DNA from: an uncultured Selenomonadales bacterium
GTDB lineage: Bacteria; Bacillota; Clostridia; Christensenellales; QALW01
Assembly (NCBI GenBank): GCA_905200615.1
Contig: CAJKLB010000009.1
Span: 1 to 64,000, forward strand
DNA: 64,000 nucleotides
Direction of reading: 5' to 3'
Below, one piece after another: positions 8,329 to 17,143 of this stretch. Below the pieces are notes generated by a model, which ran no database searches, was not told where the DNA came from, and worked only from the letters and a program-made list of their open reading frames with translations. The first letter of the stretch is position 1, and every line of letters begins with the position of its first letter. Position numbers and translations under genes: made by a program.

Positions 8329-9654
8329 ATGAAAGATACTATAGCGGCTATTGCGACGCCTGTGGGAAAAGGCGGTGTTGCTATTATTCGTATCAGCGGA
8401 CCGGAAGCGCACACGTGTCTTGAAAAAATATTTTTTAATAAAAATATGGAACTGCGCCGGATGTATTACGGGGGTGTTTATGACAACGAAACACTGCTGG
8501 ATCGGTGCTTATGTGTAAAATTCGATGTCGGAGCCTCCTATACAGGAGAAAAAACGGCGGAAATTCAATGCCACGGCGGATATGCTTCGGCACAGGATAT
8601 TTTAAATACTGTGCTGAAAAACGGTGCGCGTTTAGCCCAGAACGGAGAATTTACCAAGCGCGCTTTTTTAAACGGAAAGATTGACCTTTCCCAGGCAGAA
8701 GCCGTGGGAGATATGATTGAAGCGGATACCCAAGGAGCGTCCCGTGCTGCTGCCAGATTGCTCAGCGGTGAATTGGGAAAAAAAATTAACGGTTTTCAGG
8801 AAGAATTGAAAGAACTGATTACCGAAATTGAGGCCGGTATTGATTATCCTGATGAGATCGATGAACAACATACGGCTGATACCATACAGGAGAGAGTCAG
8901 ACAGATGCTTCCGCAAATCGATGCGTTGATTGCAAGCTATTCCCGCGGAAAGCTTATAAAAGACGGATTGTCGGTATGCATCATCGGCAAACCCAACGCG
9001 GGGAAAAGCTCTTTATTAAACGCACTTTGCGGATGGGAACGCGCTATCGTTACGCCGATTGCCGGAACAACGAGAGATACGCTGCATGAAGTATTGGAAT
9101 TAGCAGGCCTTAAGATTCATCTCTTTGATACTGCCGGAATGCGGAAAAGCGAGGATATCATTGAAAAAGCGGGGATCGCGCGGTCCTACAGTACGGCTCA
9201 AGAGAGTGATATGATTCTTTGTGTTACCGATTCCTCACAGGAAGATGACTTTCTTTGGTTAAAGGAGCAAAAAGAATTGATGCATAAAAAGGGGATGTTT
9301 CTTTTTAATAAATGCGATGTAAAGATTGCTCCTCAAAAGGAATTGCCGTTTCCTTGGCCGCGTGAAGATATCAGTGTAAAAACAGGGAAGGGACTTCCGA
9401 ACATTATTAATTTTATTGAAGCGTATGCGAAAGAAAGCAGCGCTTCGTCAGAATTGGCGATTACTTCAATACGTCATCTTGAGGCATTGAAAGCCGCAAA
9501 AGAGGCGTTGAACAGTGCTTTGGAGAATATGCCGCCCGATATTCTCAGTATTGATTTAACGGAAGCGTGGATACAGTTGGGAACCATTACGGGGCAGAAT
9601 GTCACCGAAGATATTGTAAATAATATTTTTGAAAAATTTTGTGTAGGGAAATAA
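8329..9654 (+). CDS. mnmE: tRNA modification GTPase MnmE (TrmE)
   Basis: With MnmG it installs the carboxymethylaminomethyl group (or relatives) on U34 of certain tRNAs. The protein has 441 residues. The N-terminal folate-binding region starts DTIAAIATPVGKGGVAIIRISG. The G domain has a P-loop GKPNAGKSS near residue 220 and DTAGMR. The C-terminal FCVGK carries the conserved Cys. Length is typical (about 450). GGGGGA lies just before the ATG. mnmG follows after 1 bp. Confidence 0.97.
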   Translation: MKDTIAAIATPVGKGGVAIIRISGPEAHTCLEKIFFNKNMELRRMYYGGVYDNETLLDRCLCVKFDVGASYTGEKTAEIQCHGGYASAQDILNTVLKNGARLAQNGEFTKRAFLNGKIDLSQAEAVGDMIEADTQGASRAAARLLSGELGKKINGFQEELKELITEIEAGIDYPDEIDEQHTADTIQERVRQMLPQIDALIASYSRGKLIKDGLSVCIIGKPNAGKSSLLNALCGWERAIVTPIAGTTRDTLHEVLELAGLKIHLFDTAGMRKSEDIIEKAGIARSYSTAQESDMILCVTDSSQEDDFLWLKEQKELMHKKGMFLFNKCDVKIAPQKELPFPWPREDISVKTGKGLPNIINFIEAYAKESSASSELAITSIRHLEALKAAKEALNSALENMPPDILSIDLTEAWIQLGTITGQNVTEDIVNNIFEKFCVGK

Positions 9655-9655
9655 T

Positions 9656-11530
9656 ATGGAATACAGCGGAGGAAAATTTGATATTATTGTTGCCGGTGCA
9701 GGACATGCCGGCTGTGAAGCGGCGCTTGCCTGCGCTCGCATGGGATTAAAAACCCTGTTGCTTACCCTTACAAAGGACGCGGTTGCTTTTATGCCGTGCA
9801 ACCCGGCCATCGGCGGCACCAGTAAGGGACATCTCGTAAGGGAGATTGACGCTTTGGGCGGTCAGATGGGCATCAGTGCTGATCAGACAGCACTGCAGAT
9901 GAAGATGCTGAATACCAGTAAAGGCCCGGCGGTTCATTCTTTGCGCTGCCAAGCGGATAAAATGGCATATCAGCTTTTTATGCGAAAAATATTGGAGAGA
10001 CAGGAGAATCTTACACTAAAGCAGGATGAAGCTTCCGAAATTCTCACAAAAAGCGGCTGTATCGTGGGGCTGAAAACGGCAGTAGGAGCCGTATATCAGG
10101 CCAATGCCGTGGTCATTGCCGCCGGCGTATATTTAAAAAGCCGTATCATTACCGGGGAATGGGAGAGAGCCTGCGGCCCTTCCGGATTTATTAACGCGAC
10201 ATTTCTTTCGGATTCTATCAAATCACTGGGAATTCCGATGCAGCGGTTTAAAACGGGGACTCCTGCAAGGGTTGACGGAAATACGCTGGATTATGATAAA
10301 ATGGAAATCCAAAATGGCGAGAATGTTCCTTATAGCTTTTCTTTCTTATCAAAAGAGGCTGTTCAGTCTCCCTGCCCGTGTTATTTAACATATACTAATG
10401 AAAAAACACATAAAATTATTTTGGATAATTTGCACCGCTCACCGATGTACAGCGGCAATATCAAAGGTACCGGTACCCGATACTGCCCAAGCATTGAAGA
10501 TAAAATCGTAAAATTTTCGGATAAGCCCCGGCATCAGCTGTTTGTGGAACCGGAGGGATTATATACTACTGAAATGTATCTTCAGGGACTTTCGTCTTCG
10601 CTTCCGGCAGAAGTACAGATTGAAATGATTCACACCATTTCGGGATTGGAACATGCCGAAGTCGTGCGCCCGGGCTATGCGATAGAATATGATTGCATTG
10701 ATCCTACGGCGCTGTATCCTACATTAGGGGCGAAAGATATAAAAGGCTTATATTTTGCAGGACAAATCAATGGCTCCTCGGGGTATGAGGAAGCCGCCGC
10801 CCAGGGCTTGCTAGCAGGAATAAACGCGGCGCTTTTTGTAAAAGGCAAGGAGCCGTTGATTCTCTCGCGTGCAGAGAGTTATATCGGTGTTTTGATTGAT
10901 GATTTAACGATAAAAGGAACGAATGAACCGTATCGAATGATGACTTCACGAGCGGAATTTCGTTTAAAATTGCGTCAGGATAATGCGGATTTACGTTTGA
11001 CGCCGATCGGTAAGAAAGTGGGATTGGTAGATGAAAAACGGTATGCATGTTTTATAGAAAAAAGAAATCGACAGCAAGATGCCGCGGCAAAGTTAAAACA
11101 GCAAAAATTATCTTATGAGCAGACAAAAGAACTTTTTGCATGTAAAAATTTAGAAGAACCTGTGGCACCGCTCAGCGGAGAGGAACTTTTGCGGCGAAAG
11201 GAATTTTCTTATAACGAACTGCAGCGGATATTTTCCGAATTGCCGGAATTGACTGCGGCTGAAGCGGTCACGGTGGAAACCGATATTAAATATGAAGGAT
11301 ACTTAAAAAAACAGGAAATACAGATTGCCCAGATGCAAAAGCTTGAAAAAAAGCTGTTGCCGGAAAATATTGATTATCATGCGATTTTAGGATTGAGATT
11401 AGAAGCACGCCAAAAGCTGGCGAAGCAGCGCCCGGCTTCTATCGGTCAAGCCAGCAGAATCAGCGGTGTTTCGCCTGCGGACATTGCCGTATTGCTTGTT
11501 GCGCTGGAAAAAGGTGAAGGCAATGGATGA
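9656..11530 (+). CDS. mnmG: tRNA uridine 5-carboxymethylaminomethyl modification enzyme MnmG (GidA)
   Basis: FAD- and NADH-dependent partner of MnmE in U34 modification. It has 624 residues, as usual. The N-terminal FAD motif GAGHAGCEAALACARMG, the block CNPAIGGTSKGHLVREIDALGG and the C-terminal GLRLEARQKLAKQRPASIGQA are hallmarks. AGGGA in the end of mnmE serves as ribosome site. The last 8 bp overlap rsmG. Confidence 0.97.
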   Translation: MEYSGGKFDIIVAGAGHAGCEAALACARMGLKTLLLTLTKDAVAFMPCNPAIGGTSKGHLVREIDALGGQMGISADQTALQMKMLNTSKGPAVHSLRCQADKMAYQLFMRKILERQENLTLKQDEASEILTKSGCIVGLKTAVGAVYQANAVVIAAGVYLKSRIITGEWERACGPSGFINATFLSDSIKSLGIPMQRFKTGTPARVDGNTLDYDKMEIQNGENVPYSFSFLSKEAVQSPCPCYLTYTNEKTHKIILDNLHRSPMYSGNIKGTGTRYCPSIEDKIVKFSDKPRHQLFVEPEGLYTTEMYLQGLSSSLPAEVQIEMIHTISGLEHAEVVRPGYAIEYDCIDPTALYPTLGAKDIKGLYFAGQINGSSGYEEAAAQGLLAGINAALFVKGKEPLILSRAESYIGVLIDDLTIKGTNEPYRMMTSRAEFRLKLRQDNADLRLTPIGKKVGLVDEKRYACFIEKRNRQQDAAAKLKQQKLSYEQTKELFACKNLEEPVAPLSGEELLRRKEFSYNELQRIFSELPELTAAEAVTVETDIKYEGYLKKQEIQIAQMQKLEKKLLPENIDYHAILGLRLEARQKLAKQRPASIGQASRISGVSPADIAVLLVALEKGEGNG

Positions 11531-12236
11531 ACTTTTATATATGATAGATGCTTCTTTTGCGCGGAGCAATATCCGATTGACCGCGGAGCAAAAGGTACAA
11601 TTTCAAATTTACTGTGAGTTTTTGCTGGAATATAATCAAAAAGTGAATTTAACAGCGATTACGCAGAAACAGGAAATTATTGATATGCATTTTATTGATA
11701 GTCTTGCCGGGACACATTTGTCTGAAATTTCAAACGGCGCGGTTTGTGCCGATATCGGTACAGGCGCTGGGTTTCCGGGAGTGCCACTGGCCATTGCACG
11801 GCCGGATATTCAGGTGGTACTGATTGACTCATTAAAGAAACGCTTGGTTTTTCTTGATGAATTAAAAGAAAAACTGAATTTAAAAAATGTATATACTTTA
11901 CATGGCCGAAGCGAGGATCTGGCGCATGATAACCAATTACGCGAACACTTTGACTGCGTGTTTTCCCGTGCGGTGGCAAGGCTCAACGTGCTAAGTGAAT
12001 ATGTATTGCCTTTTGTAAAAAAGGGAGGCTATATGCTGGCATGGAAAGGTCCTGCGTTTACCGAAGAACTGGAAGAGGCGAAAAATTCCTTAAAAATACT
12101 TGGTGCGGAAGTTGAAAATATTTATACGTCTGATGTGGACCAACGGCAGCATTTTATTGTGGCCATAAAAAAATGCGGCATAACTCCGCTGAAATATCCC
12201 CGTCAAGCCGGGACGCCGAAAAAGAATCCTTTGTAA
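11523..12236 (+). CDS. rsmG: 16S rRNA (guanine-N7) methyltransferase RsmG (GidB)
   Basis: Methylates G527 (E. coli numbering) of 16S rRNA. It has 237 residues. The SAM-binding motif ADIGTGAGFPGVPLAIARP and the SRAVARL block are clear. The start is the ATG at 11523 (AAAGGTGAAGG upstream), giving an 8-bp overlap with mnmG; a longer frame would add 19 residues absent from the family. The mnmE-mnmG-rsmG order is conserved across Firmicutes. Confidence 0.96.
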   Translation: MDELLYMIDASFARSNIRLTAEQKVQFQIYCEFLLEYNQKVNLTAITQKQEIIDMHFIDSLAGTHLSEISNGAVCADIGTGAGFPGVPLAIARPDIQVVLIDSLKKRLVFLDELKEKLNLKNVYTLHGRSEDLAHDNQLREHFDCVFSRAVARLNVLSEYVLPFVKKGGYMLAWKGPAFTEELEEAKNSLKILGAEVENIYTSDVDQRQHFIVAIKKCGITPLKYPRQAGTPKKNPL

Positions 12237-12242
12237 AATAGT

Positions 12243-12271
12243 TTGACTTTATATCTGCTTTTTGGTAGAAT
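12243..12271 (+). promoter_or_regulatory. Promoter of the gene at 12309
   Basis: TTGACT (12243-12248), 17 bp, TAGAAT (12266-12271), immediately after the rsmG stop. Confidence 0.6.
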
Positions 12272-12308
12272 ATACTTGTTAGTTGTGTCAATTGTGAGGT
12301 AAATAAAA

Positions 12309-12851
12309 ATGATTTTTACATTAGGTACTACAGACGTTCGAACCAAAACTTATAATAATTATGATGCTTTGGAAAGAGATCTGCTTTTATGCGAGGCCGG
12401 AAGCGTTTTTGCCGGGCAAAAAAAAGGTACGGAAAATGCTTGGAATATGATTGCCGTAACGGATCCGGATTCCGGAGAGTATTTTGGCCTTGGCCTTTTA
12501 ACGGCAACCAATAAAGAACCGCATATTCTTTCTACGGAAAACAATATGCTTTTTATCGGAGCGGATAATTTTGTGGTTGCCTTTGATATTGCGGCAAGAC
12601 AGGTTCGGTCCATTATTCCTCTGCCCAGTGATTTTGTTGATTTTTTCTATATTGCCAACAAAGGCATGGTCTTTATGGTACACAAAAAAGGGGTGATCGT
12701 AAAGGATGATGAAGCGCAGGATATCTGGCGCGTTTCCAGAGGAAATATGTCAGGTTATTCGCTGGAAAAAAATCTGTTTGTAATGGAGCTTGCTTCCGGC
12801 AGAACGGTGGCGTTTAAAATCAGTAACGGTAAAGAAGTAAATTTTAAATAA
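12309..12851 (+). CDS. Unknown protein, possibly beta-rich
   Basis: A protein of 180 residues that I do not recognise. It has no signal peptide or membrane segment. Runs such as NNMLFIGADNFVVAFDIAARQVRSIIPL and MVFMVHKKGVIVKDD alternate hydrophobic residues in the way of WD40/PQQ-like repeats, so a small beta-propeller-like fold is possible. It has its own promoter, a GAGGT ribosome site and a terminator, so it is a monocistronic gene between rsmG and an ABC exporter. Confidence 0.7.
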   Translation: MIFTLGTTDVRTKTYNNYDALERDLLLCEAGSVFAGQKKGTENAWNMIAVTDPDSGEYFGLGLLTATNKEPHILSTENNMLFIGADNFVVAFDIAARQVRSIIPLPSDFVDFFYIANKGMVFMVHKKGVIVKDDEAQDIWRVSRGNMSGYSLEKNLFVMELASGRTVAFKISNGKEVNFK

Positions 12852-12855
12852 TGAT

Positions 12856-12893
12856 GAAACAGCGGACTCACTTTTTTGAGTTCGTTATTTTAT
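12856..12893 (+). terminator. Terminator of the unknown gene
   Basis: The stem GCGGACTCA / TGAGTTCGT (with G-U pairs) and a CTTTTT loop is followed by TATTTTAT. Confidence 0.6.
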
Positions 12894-12917
12894 ATGACTT
12901 GTTAACGGAGGGAAAAT

Positions 12918-13625
12918 ATGCTAAAAATAACGCATCTTACAAAAAGTTACGGAAATAAAAAAGCGGTGGATGATCTGACATTAGATATACAGCCGGGGGA
13001 TATTTACGGGTTTATCGGTCATAACGGTGCGGGGAAGACGACAACCATCAAATGCTGCTGCGGCATTACCCCTTTTGATGATGGCGAAATCCTGATTGAC
13101 GGCCTTTCTGTTGTACAAGAGCCGGAAAAATGTAAAGCCATAATGGCGTATATTCCGGATAACCCTGATCTATATGAATTTCTCACCGGCATTGCTTATC
13201 TGAATTTTATTGCGGACGTTTACGGAGTTCCTAAGAATGTTCGGGAGGAAAAAATTCAGCTTTATGCCGATACTTTTGAAATTACGGCTGATTTAGCGCA
13301 ACCGATCAGTGCTTATTCGCACGGTATGAAACAAAAACTTGCTATTATATCCGCGTTGATTCATTCCCCGAAACTGATTATCATGGATGAACCTTTTGTA
13401 GGACTTGATCCCAAGGCCACGCATTCTTTAAAACTGATTATGAAGGATATCGTAAGCAACGGCGGCGCGATTTTCTTTTCAACGCATGTGTTGGAAGTTG
13501 CCGAGAAGCTTTGCAATAAAATTGCTATTATCAAGGGCGGGCGTTTGATCCAATGCGGCAATACCCAGGAAGTTAAGGGGAATGCCAGTTTGGAAGATGT
13601 ATTTCTTGAATTGGAGGAAAAATAA
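12918..13625 (+). CDS. ABC transporter ATP-binding protein
   Basis: An ATPase subunit of 235 residues for the permease encoded next. Walker A is GHNGAGKTT (residues 34-42). The signature region is atypical, YSHGMKQK in place of LSGGQ, as in many ABC-2 type exporters. Walker B is KLIIMDEPFVGLDP, and the H-loop is STHVLE. The gene ends 2 bp before the permease, whose ribosome site (GGAGG) lies in its last codons. The substrate is unknown; relatives export peptides, antibiotics or lipids. Confidence 0.9.
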   Translation: MLKITHLTKSYGNKKAVDDLTLDIQPGDIYGFIGHNGAGKTTTIKCCCGITPFDDGEILIDGLSVVQEPEKCKAIMAYIPDNPDLYEFLTGIAYLNFIADVYGVPKNVREEKIQLYADTFEITADLAQPISAYSHGMKQKLAIISALIHSPKLIIMDEPFVGLDPKATHSLKLIMKDIVSNGGAIFFSTHVLEVAEKLCNKIAIIKGGRLIQCGNTQEVKGNASLEDVFLELEEK

Positions 13626-13627
13626 AA

Positions 13628-15208
13628 ATGTTTAAAGCGCTTGTAAGCACAAGGCTGAAATATTTTTTGCATTCGTTTATTACAGGAAGAAATAAAAAGC
13701 AAACAAAAAAAATGGGTGCCGGAATGCTTGTTTTGATTGCATTTTGTATGATTTTTTTATGCTTTTCTTTCGGAACGATTTGGTATCAGATGGGAGTAGG
13801 TCTGGTTCCCGCAGGATTTGGAAGTCTTTATTTTTCAATGGCTTTTATTATGGCTTTTGCCCTCTGCTTTTTAGGCAGCGTTTTTGTAACGCAAAAAGAG
13901 ATTTATGAGGCAAAGGATAACGATCTTTTACTTTCTATGCCTATCCGACCGATTTTAATTCTGTTCAGTCGTTTGGCGGCTTTAGTCATACTTTGTTTCC
14001 TTTATCAGTTGATTATTATGCTTCCTGCTTATATTTCTTATGTAATGATCGCAGGGTTTGAGCTGATTACTTTTTTTATCTTTGTCCTGTTGAATATTTT
14101 ATTTCCCTTCCTCAGTGTTGCGATCAGCAGCATTTTCGGATGGATACTGGCTATGGTAAGCCGAAAGCTCGGCGGAAAAAATATCATAACGGTGATTGTT
14201 TCGCTTGTCGGTTTAGTTCTTTACTTTTACGTTTACGGACAAATACAAACCATTATAAGCGGTATTTCTTCTGCCGGAGGACAGCTGACGCAGCTTTTTC
14301 AAAATTCCTTATATCCGATATTTGCGTTCGGAAACGCTGTGGTATCTCATGGAATATTAGAGTTGCTCACGTCCATTCTTATTTGCGTTCTTCCGTTTGC
14401 CTTGATGGCTTGGCTGCTTTCCAGAAATTTTGTAAAAATTGTGGCGGGGCAGAAACAAATCAGACGGAAAAAATATGTGGCCGGAAGATTAAAAAGCAGC
14501 AGCAATTACAGCGCGTTATTAAAAAAAGAAGCAAAGCATTTTTTCGGCAACCCAATGTATCTTCTCAATGGAGGCCTAGGATATATTCTAATGATCGGAA
14601 TTGCTGTGTTTTCAATTTTTGAAATGGATCAATTGGACACTGTTTTACAGCAAATACCTCAGTTGCATACGTTTAAAATGCCCATATGTCTTTTTATTTT
14701 ATGTTTTATGGGGGCTACCGGATTGATTTCGGCGCCTTCTGTTTCTTTAGAAGGAAAAACACTGTGGCTGTTAAAAGTTATTCCGGTGCCGGTAAAAAAT
14801 ATTTTGCGTGCTAAAGCGGATCTTCAAGTTTGGATATCCTGTATTGCCACTGTTCTTTCGGCTGTGATTTTACATTTTACGGTACGTCTTACTTTGTTTG
14901 AAACGATTATGCTTATATTGACTGCCTGCCTTTTTCAGTATACAGGCGCTTATACCGGATTATATATCAATCTGCTGCTGCCTAAATTCGATTGGATTAA
15001 TGAAACTGTTGCAATAAAGCAATCGGCCAGCGTTATAATCGCCATGCTTATTATGATGACACTTACGGGGCTTTCTGTGGCATTCCTCTTTCTTATAGAA
15101 AATGTCACATTATTTACGGCATTGATTACAGTAATTTATGCGGGTACCGCATGGGGAACTTTTGAATTATGCATGCATTCAGGCGTGAAAAAATTTAAAG
15201 CTTTATAA
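13628..15208 (+). CDS. ABC transporter permease (ABC-2-like, large)
   Basis: A membrane protein of 526 residues with about 12 hydrophobic segments, first at residues 29-54 (GAGMLVLIAFCMIFLCFSFG). It pairs with the preceding ATPase. The topology, with a soluble loop in the middle (residues about 275-300) separating two six-helix halves, fits exporters of the bacitracin/lantibiotic or YhaP-like class. The family is poorly characterised, so the substrate remains open. Confidence 0.8.
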   Translation: MFKALVSTRLKYFLHSFITGRNKKQTKKMGAGMLVLIAFCMIFLCFSFGTIWYQMGVGLVPAGFGSLYFSMAFIMAFALCFLGSVFVTQKEIYEAKDNDLLLSMPIRPILILFSRLAALVILCFLYQLIIMLPAYISYVMIAGFELITFFIFVLLNILFPFLSVAISSIFGWILAMVSRKLGGKNIITVIVSLVGLVLYFYVYGQIQTIISGISSAGGQLTQLFQNSLYPIFAFGNAVVSHGILELLTSILICVLPFALMAWLLSRNFVKIVAGQKQIRRKKYVAGRLKSSSNYSALLKKEAKHFFGNPMYLLNGGLGYILMIGIAVFSIFEMDQLDTVLQQIPQLHTFKMPICLFILCFMGATGLISAPSVSLEGKTLWLLKVIPVPVKNILRAKADLQVWISCIATVLSAVILHFTVRLTLFETIMLILTACLFQYTGAYTGLYINLLLPKFDWINETVAIKQSASVIIAMLIMMTLTGLSVAFLFLIENVTLFTALITVIYAGTAWGTFELCMHSGVKKFKAL

Positions 15209-15214
15209 AATTTA

Positions 15215-15250
15215 TATCCCCCTAAAAATCATTTGATTTTTAGGGGGATA
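15215..15250. terminator. Terminator after the ABC exporter
   Basis: A perfect 16-bp inverted repeat (TATCCCCCTAAAAATC and its complement) with a 4-nt loop, followed by CGTTTTAA. It is the strongest hairpin in this part of the window. The stem contains its own A/T runs, so it may act in both directions. Confidence 0.75.
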
Positions 15251-15400
15251 CGTTTTAAGATAGAAAAATTTGTATTAACACGGATAAAATCATTTTTTTA
15301 ATACAATTATCGCCTTGCGACGTTTTAACTATTGTATCTATTTTTTACGGAGACCTCAAAAAGCTTATTCAGAGGGCCTTTGCTGCGAGAAACATTGAAA

Positions 15401-16927
15401 CTATTCCCACTCAATTGTCGCCGGAGGCTTACCGGTAATATCGTATACGACACGATTGATATGGGGAACCTCATTGACGATGCGGGAGGAAATTCGATCC
15501 AGAAGAGAGTAGGGGAGATGCGCATAGGTGCAGGTCATAAAATCACTTGTGATGACAGCGCGTACTGCAACGGTATAATCATACGTGCGTCCGTCACCCA
15601 TAACGCCCACGCTTCGCGTATTAGTCAAAACGGCAAAATATTGATGCGCTTTTGCGCGAGAGTGAGAGATTTCATCGCGTACGATCGCGTCAGCTTCACG
15701 CAAAACATCTAATTTTTCTTTGGTTATCTCACCTACAATACGGATTGCTAACCCCGGACCGGGGAACGGTTGACGATTTATTAATACGTTAGCAAGTTTT
15801 AACCGGCGGCCAAGCTGGCGCACTTCATCTTTAAAAAGACCGCGCAACGGCTCCACTAAACCGATAAAGCCCATATCTTTCGGCAGGCCGCCTACATTAT
15901 GATGGCTTTTTATTGTAGCGGAATTATTAGCGCCGGATTCGATGACGTCCGGGTAAATTGTACCTTGAGCAAGAAATTTACAGTCTCCGTATTTACGGGC
16001 TTCTTCCTCAAAGAGGGCTACGAATTCACGACCGATAATTTTACGTTTTTGTTCCGGATCGGTAACACCGCTGAGCTTTTTAAGAAAACGATCCTGAGCG
16101 TTGACACGTACGAATTGAAGCTTTTTCTTTGAAAATACGGCTTCAATTTCATCCCCCTCGTTTTTGCGCATACAGCCGTGATCTACAAAGATGCATACAA
16201 CCTGATGAGGAATGGCTTTTTCAAGCAATGCTGCGCATACAGAGGAATCTACGCCGCCGGAGAGGCCTAAAAGAACCTTTTCATTGCCTACTTGAGCACG
16301 GATAGCCTGAACCTGCTGTTGAATGTAATCTTCCATGGTAAAATCACCTGTTGCGCCGCAGATGTTATAAACAAAATTTTTGATCATTGCGGTACCGTTT
16401 TCGGTCGTTTCTACTTCCGGATGAAACTGCAATCCGTAAAGATTTCTTTGGGTGTTGGCAATGGCGGCATTGGTACAGTTATCAGAATGGGCGATAGAAA
16501 TAAAGCCCGGCGGGAGAGTTTCTACATGGTCTGTATGGCTCATCAGAGTTTTATTGTTTTGCGGAATGTTTTTAAATAAAAGAGAAGACGTATCAAGAAT
16601 AGTGTCAATTTTACCATATTCGCGCATAAAACCGCTTTCTACGGTGCCGCCGAGCGTGTGACACATCAGCTGAAGACCGTAGCATATACCCAAAACAGGA
16701 ATTCCCAGGTCAAAAACGGCAGGATCGCATGTCGGTGCGTTCACTTCATATACACTGCTGGGACCTCCGGTAAAGATAATTCCTATAGGATTCAATTCTT
16801 TGATTTGTGCTGCGGTAAGATTTCCCGGTTTGATAACGGAATACACATGACACTCACGCACGCGCCGGGCAATCAGTTCTTTGTATTGACCGCCGAAATC
16901 AAGTACAAGTATGGTTTGGTTTTGCAT
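15401..16927 (-). CDS. guaA: GMP synthase (glutamine-hydrolysing)
   Basis: Converts XMP to GMP using glutamine and ATP. It has 508 residues. The N-terminal class I glutaminase domain has Cys82 in GICYG and the His/Glu pair in LQFHPEVE. The ATP-pyrophosphatase domain has the loop LSGGVDSSV near residue 225. The C-terminal dimerisation domain ends in KPPATIEWE. AAGGAAGA precedes the ATG. It is a stand-alone gene with its own promoter; no guanine riboswitch is apparent upstream. Confidence 0.98.
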   Translation of the reverse strand: MQNQTILVLDFGGQYKELIARRVRECHVYSVIKPGNLTAAQIKELNPIGIIFTGGPSSVYEVNAPTCDPAVFDLGIPVLGICYGLQLMCHTLGGTVESGFMREYGKIDTILDTSSLLFKNIPQNNKTLMSHTDHVETLPPGFISIAHSDNCTNAAIANTQRNLYGLQFHPEVETTENGTAMIKNFVYNICGATGDFTMEDYIQQQVQAIRAQVGNEKVLLGLSGGVDSSVCAALLEKAIPHQVVCIFVDHGCMRKNEGDEIEAVFSKKKLQFVRVNAQDRFLKKLSGVTDPEQKRKIIGREFVALFEEEARKYGDCKFLAQGTIYPDVIESGANNSATIKSHHNVGGLPKDMGFIGLVEPLRGLFKDEVRQLGRRLKLANVLINRQPFPGPGLAIRIVGEITKEKLDVLREADAIVRDEISHSRAKAHQYFAVLTNTRSVGVMGDGRTYDYTVAVRAVITSDFMTCTYAHLPYSLLDRISSRIVNEVPHINRVVYDITGKPPATIEWE

Positions 16928-16966
16928 AAAAAATCTTCCTTAAAATAATATTTATATTACGCATTG

Positions 16967-16995
16967 AATATATAATAAAATGCGCATTTTGTCAA
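16967..16995 (-). promoter_or_regulatory. Promoter of guaA with a palindrome in the spacer
   Basis: On the minus strand, TTGACA (16990-16995), 17 bp, TATATT (16967-16972). A perfect 14-bp palindrome, AAAATGCGCATTTT (16977-16990), fills most of the spacer and touches the -35. It could be an operator. Confidence 0.7.
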
Positions 16996-17080
16996 TAAAA
17001 AAGACCATAGCGTTCCTAAGAAACAATGGTTTTGAAGAATAAAAACAGATTTTTTTTTTTATGAGAACAGCAGATAAATA

Positions 17081-17109
17081 TTGCTAAAAAATGCGTTTGA
17101 TGATATAAT
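17081..17109 (+). promoter_or_regulatory. Promoter of the asnA operon
   Basis: TTGCTA (17081-17086), 17 bp, TATAAT (17104-17109). The -35 coincides with a potential TTG start of a longer asnA frame, so that start is rejected. Confidence 0.65.
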
Positions 17110-17143
17110 GCATACGATAAAAATAAAGAATTCGAGGGATGCT

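Noticed and set aside
15270..15306. Inverted repeat TTGTATTAA / TTAATACAA downstream of guaA as its terminator
   Set aside because: Nine A/T-rich pairs with a 19-nt loop are too weak to call, about 95 bp from the stop codon.
16996..17040. Inverted repeat ACCAT...ATGGT between guaA and asnA as T-box or terminator
   Set aside because: Arms pair poorly beyond five bases and no T-box sequence is present; the two genes diverge, so no terminator is expected.
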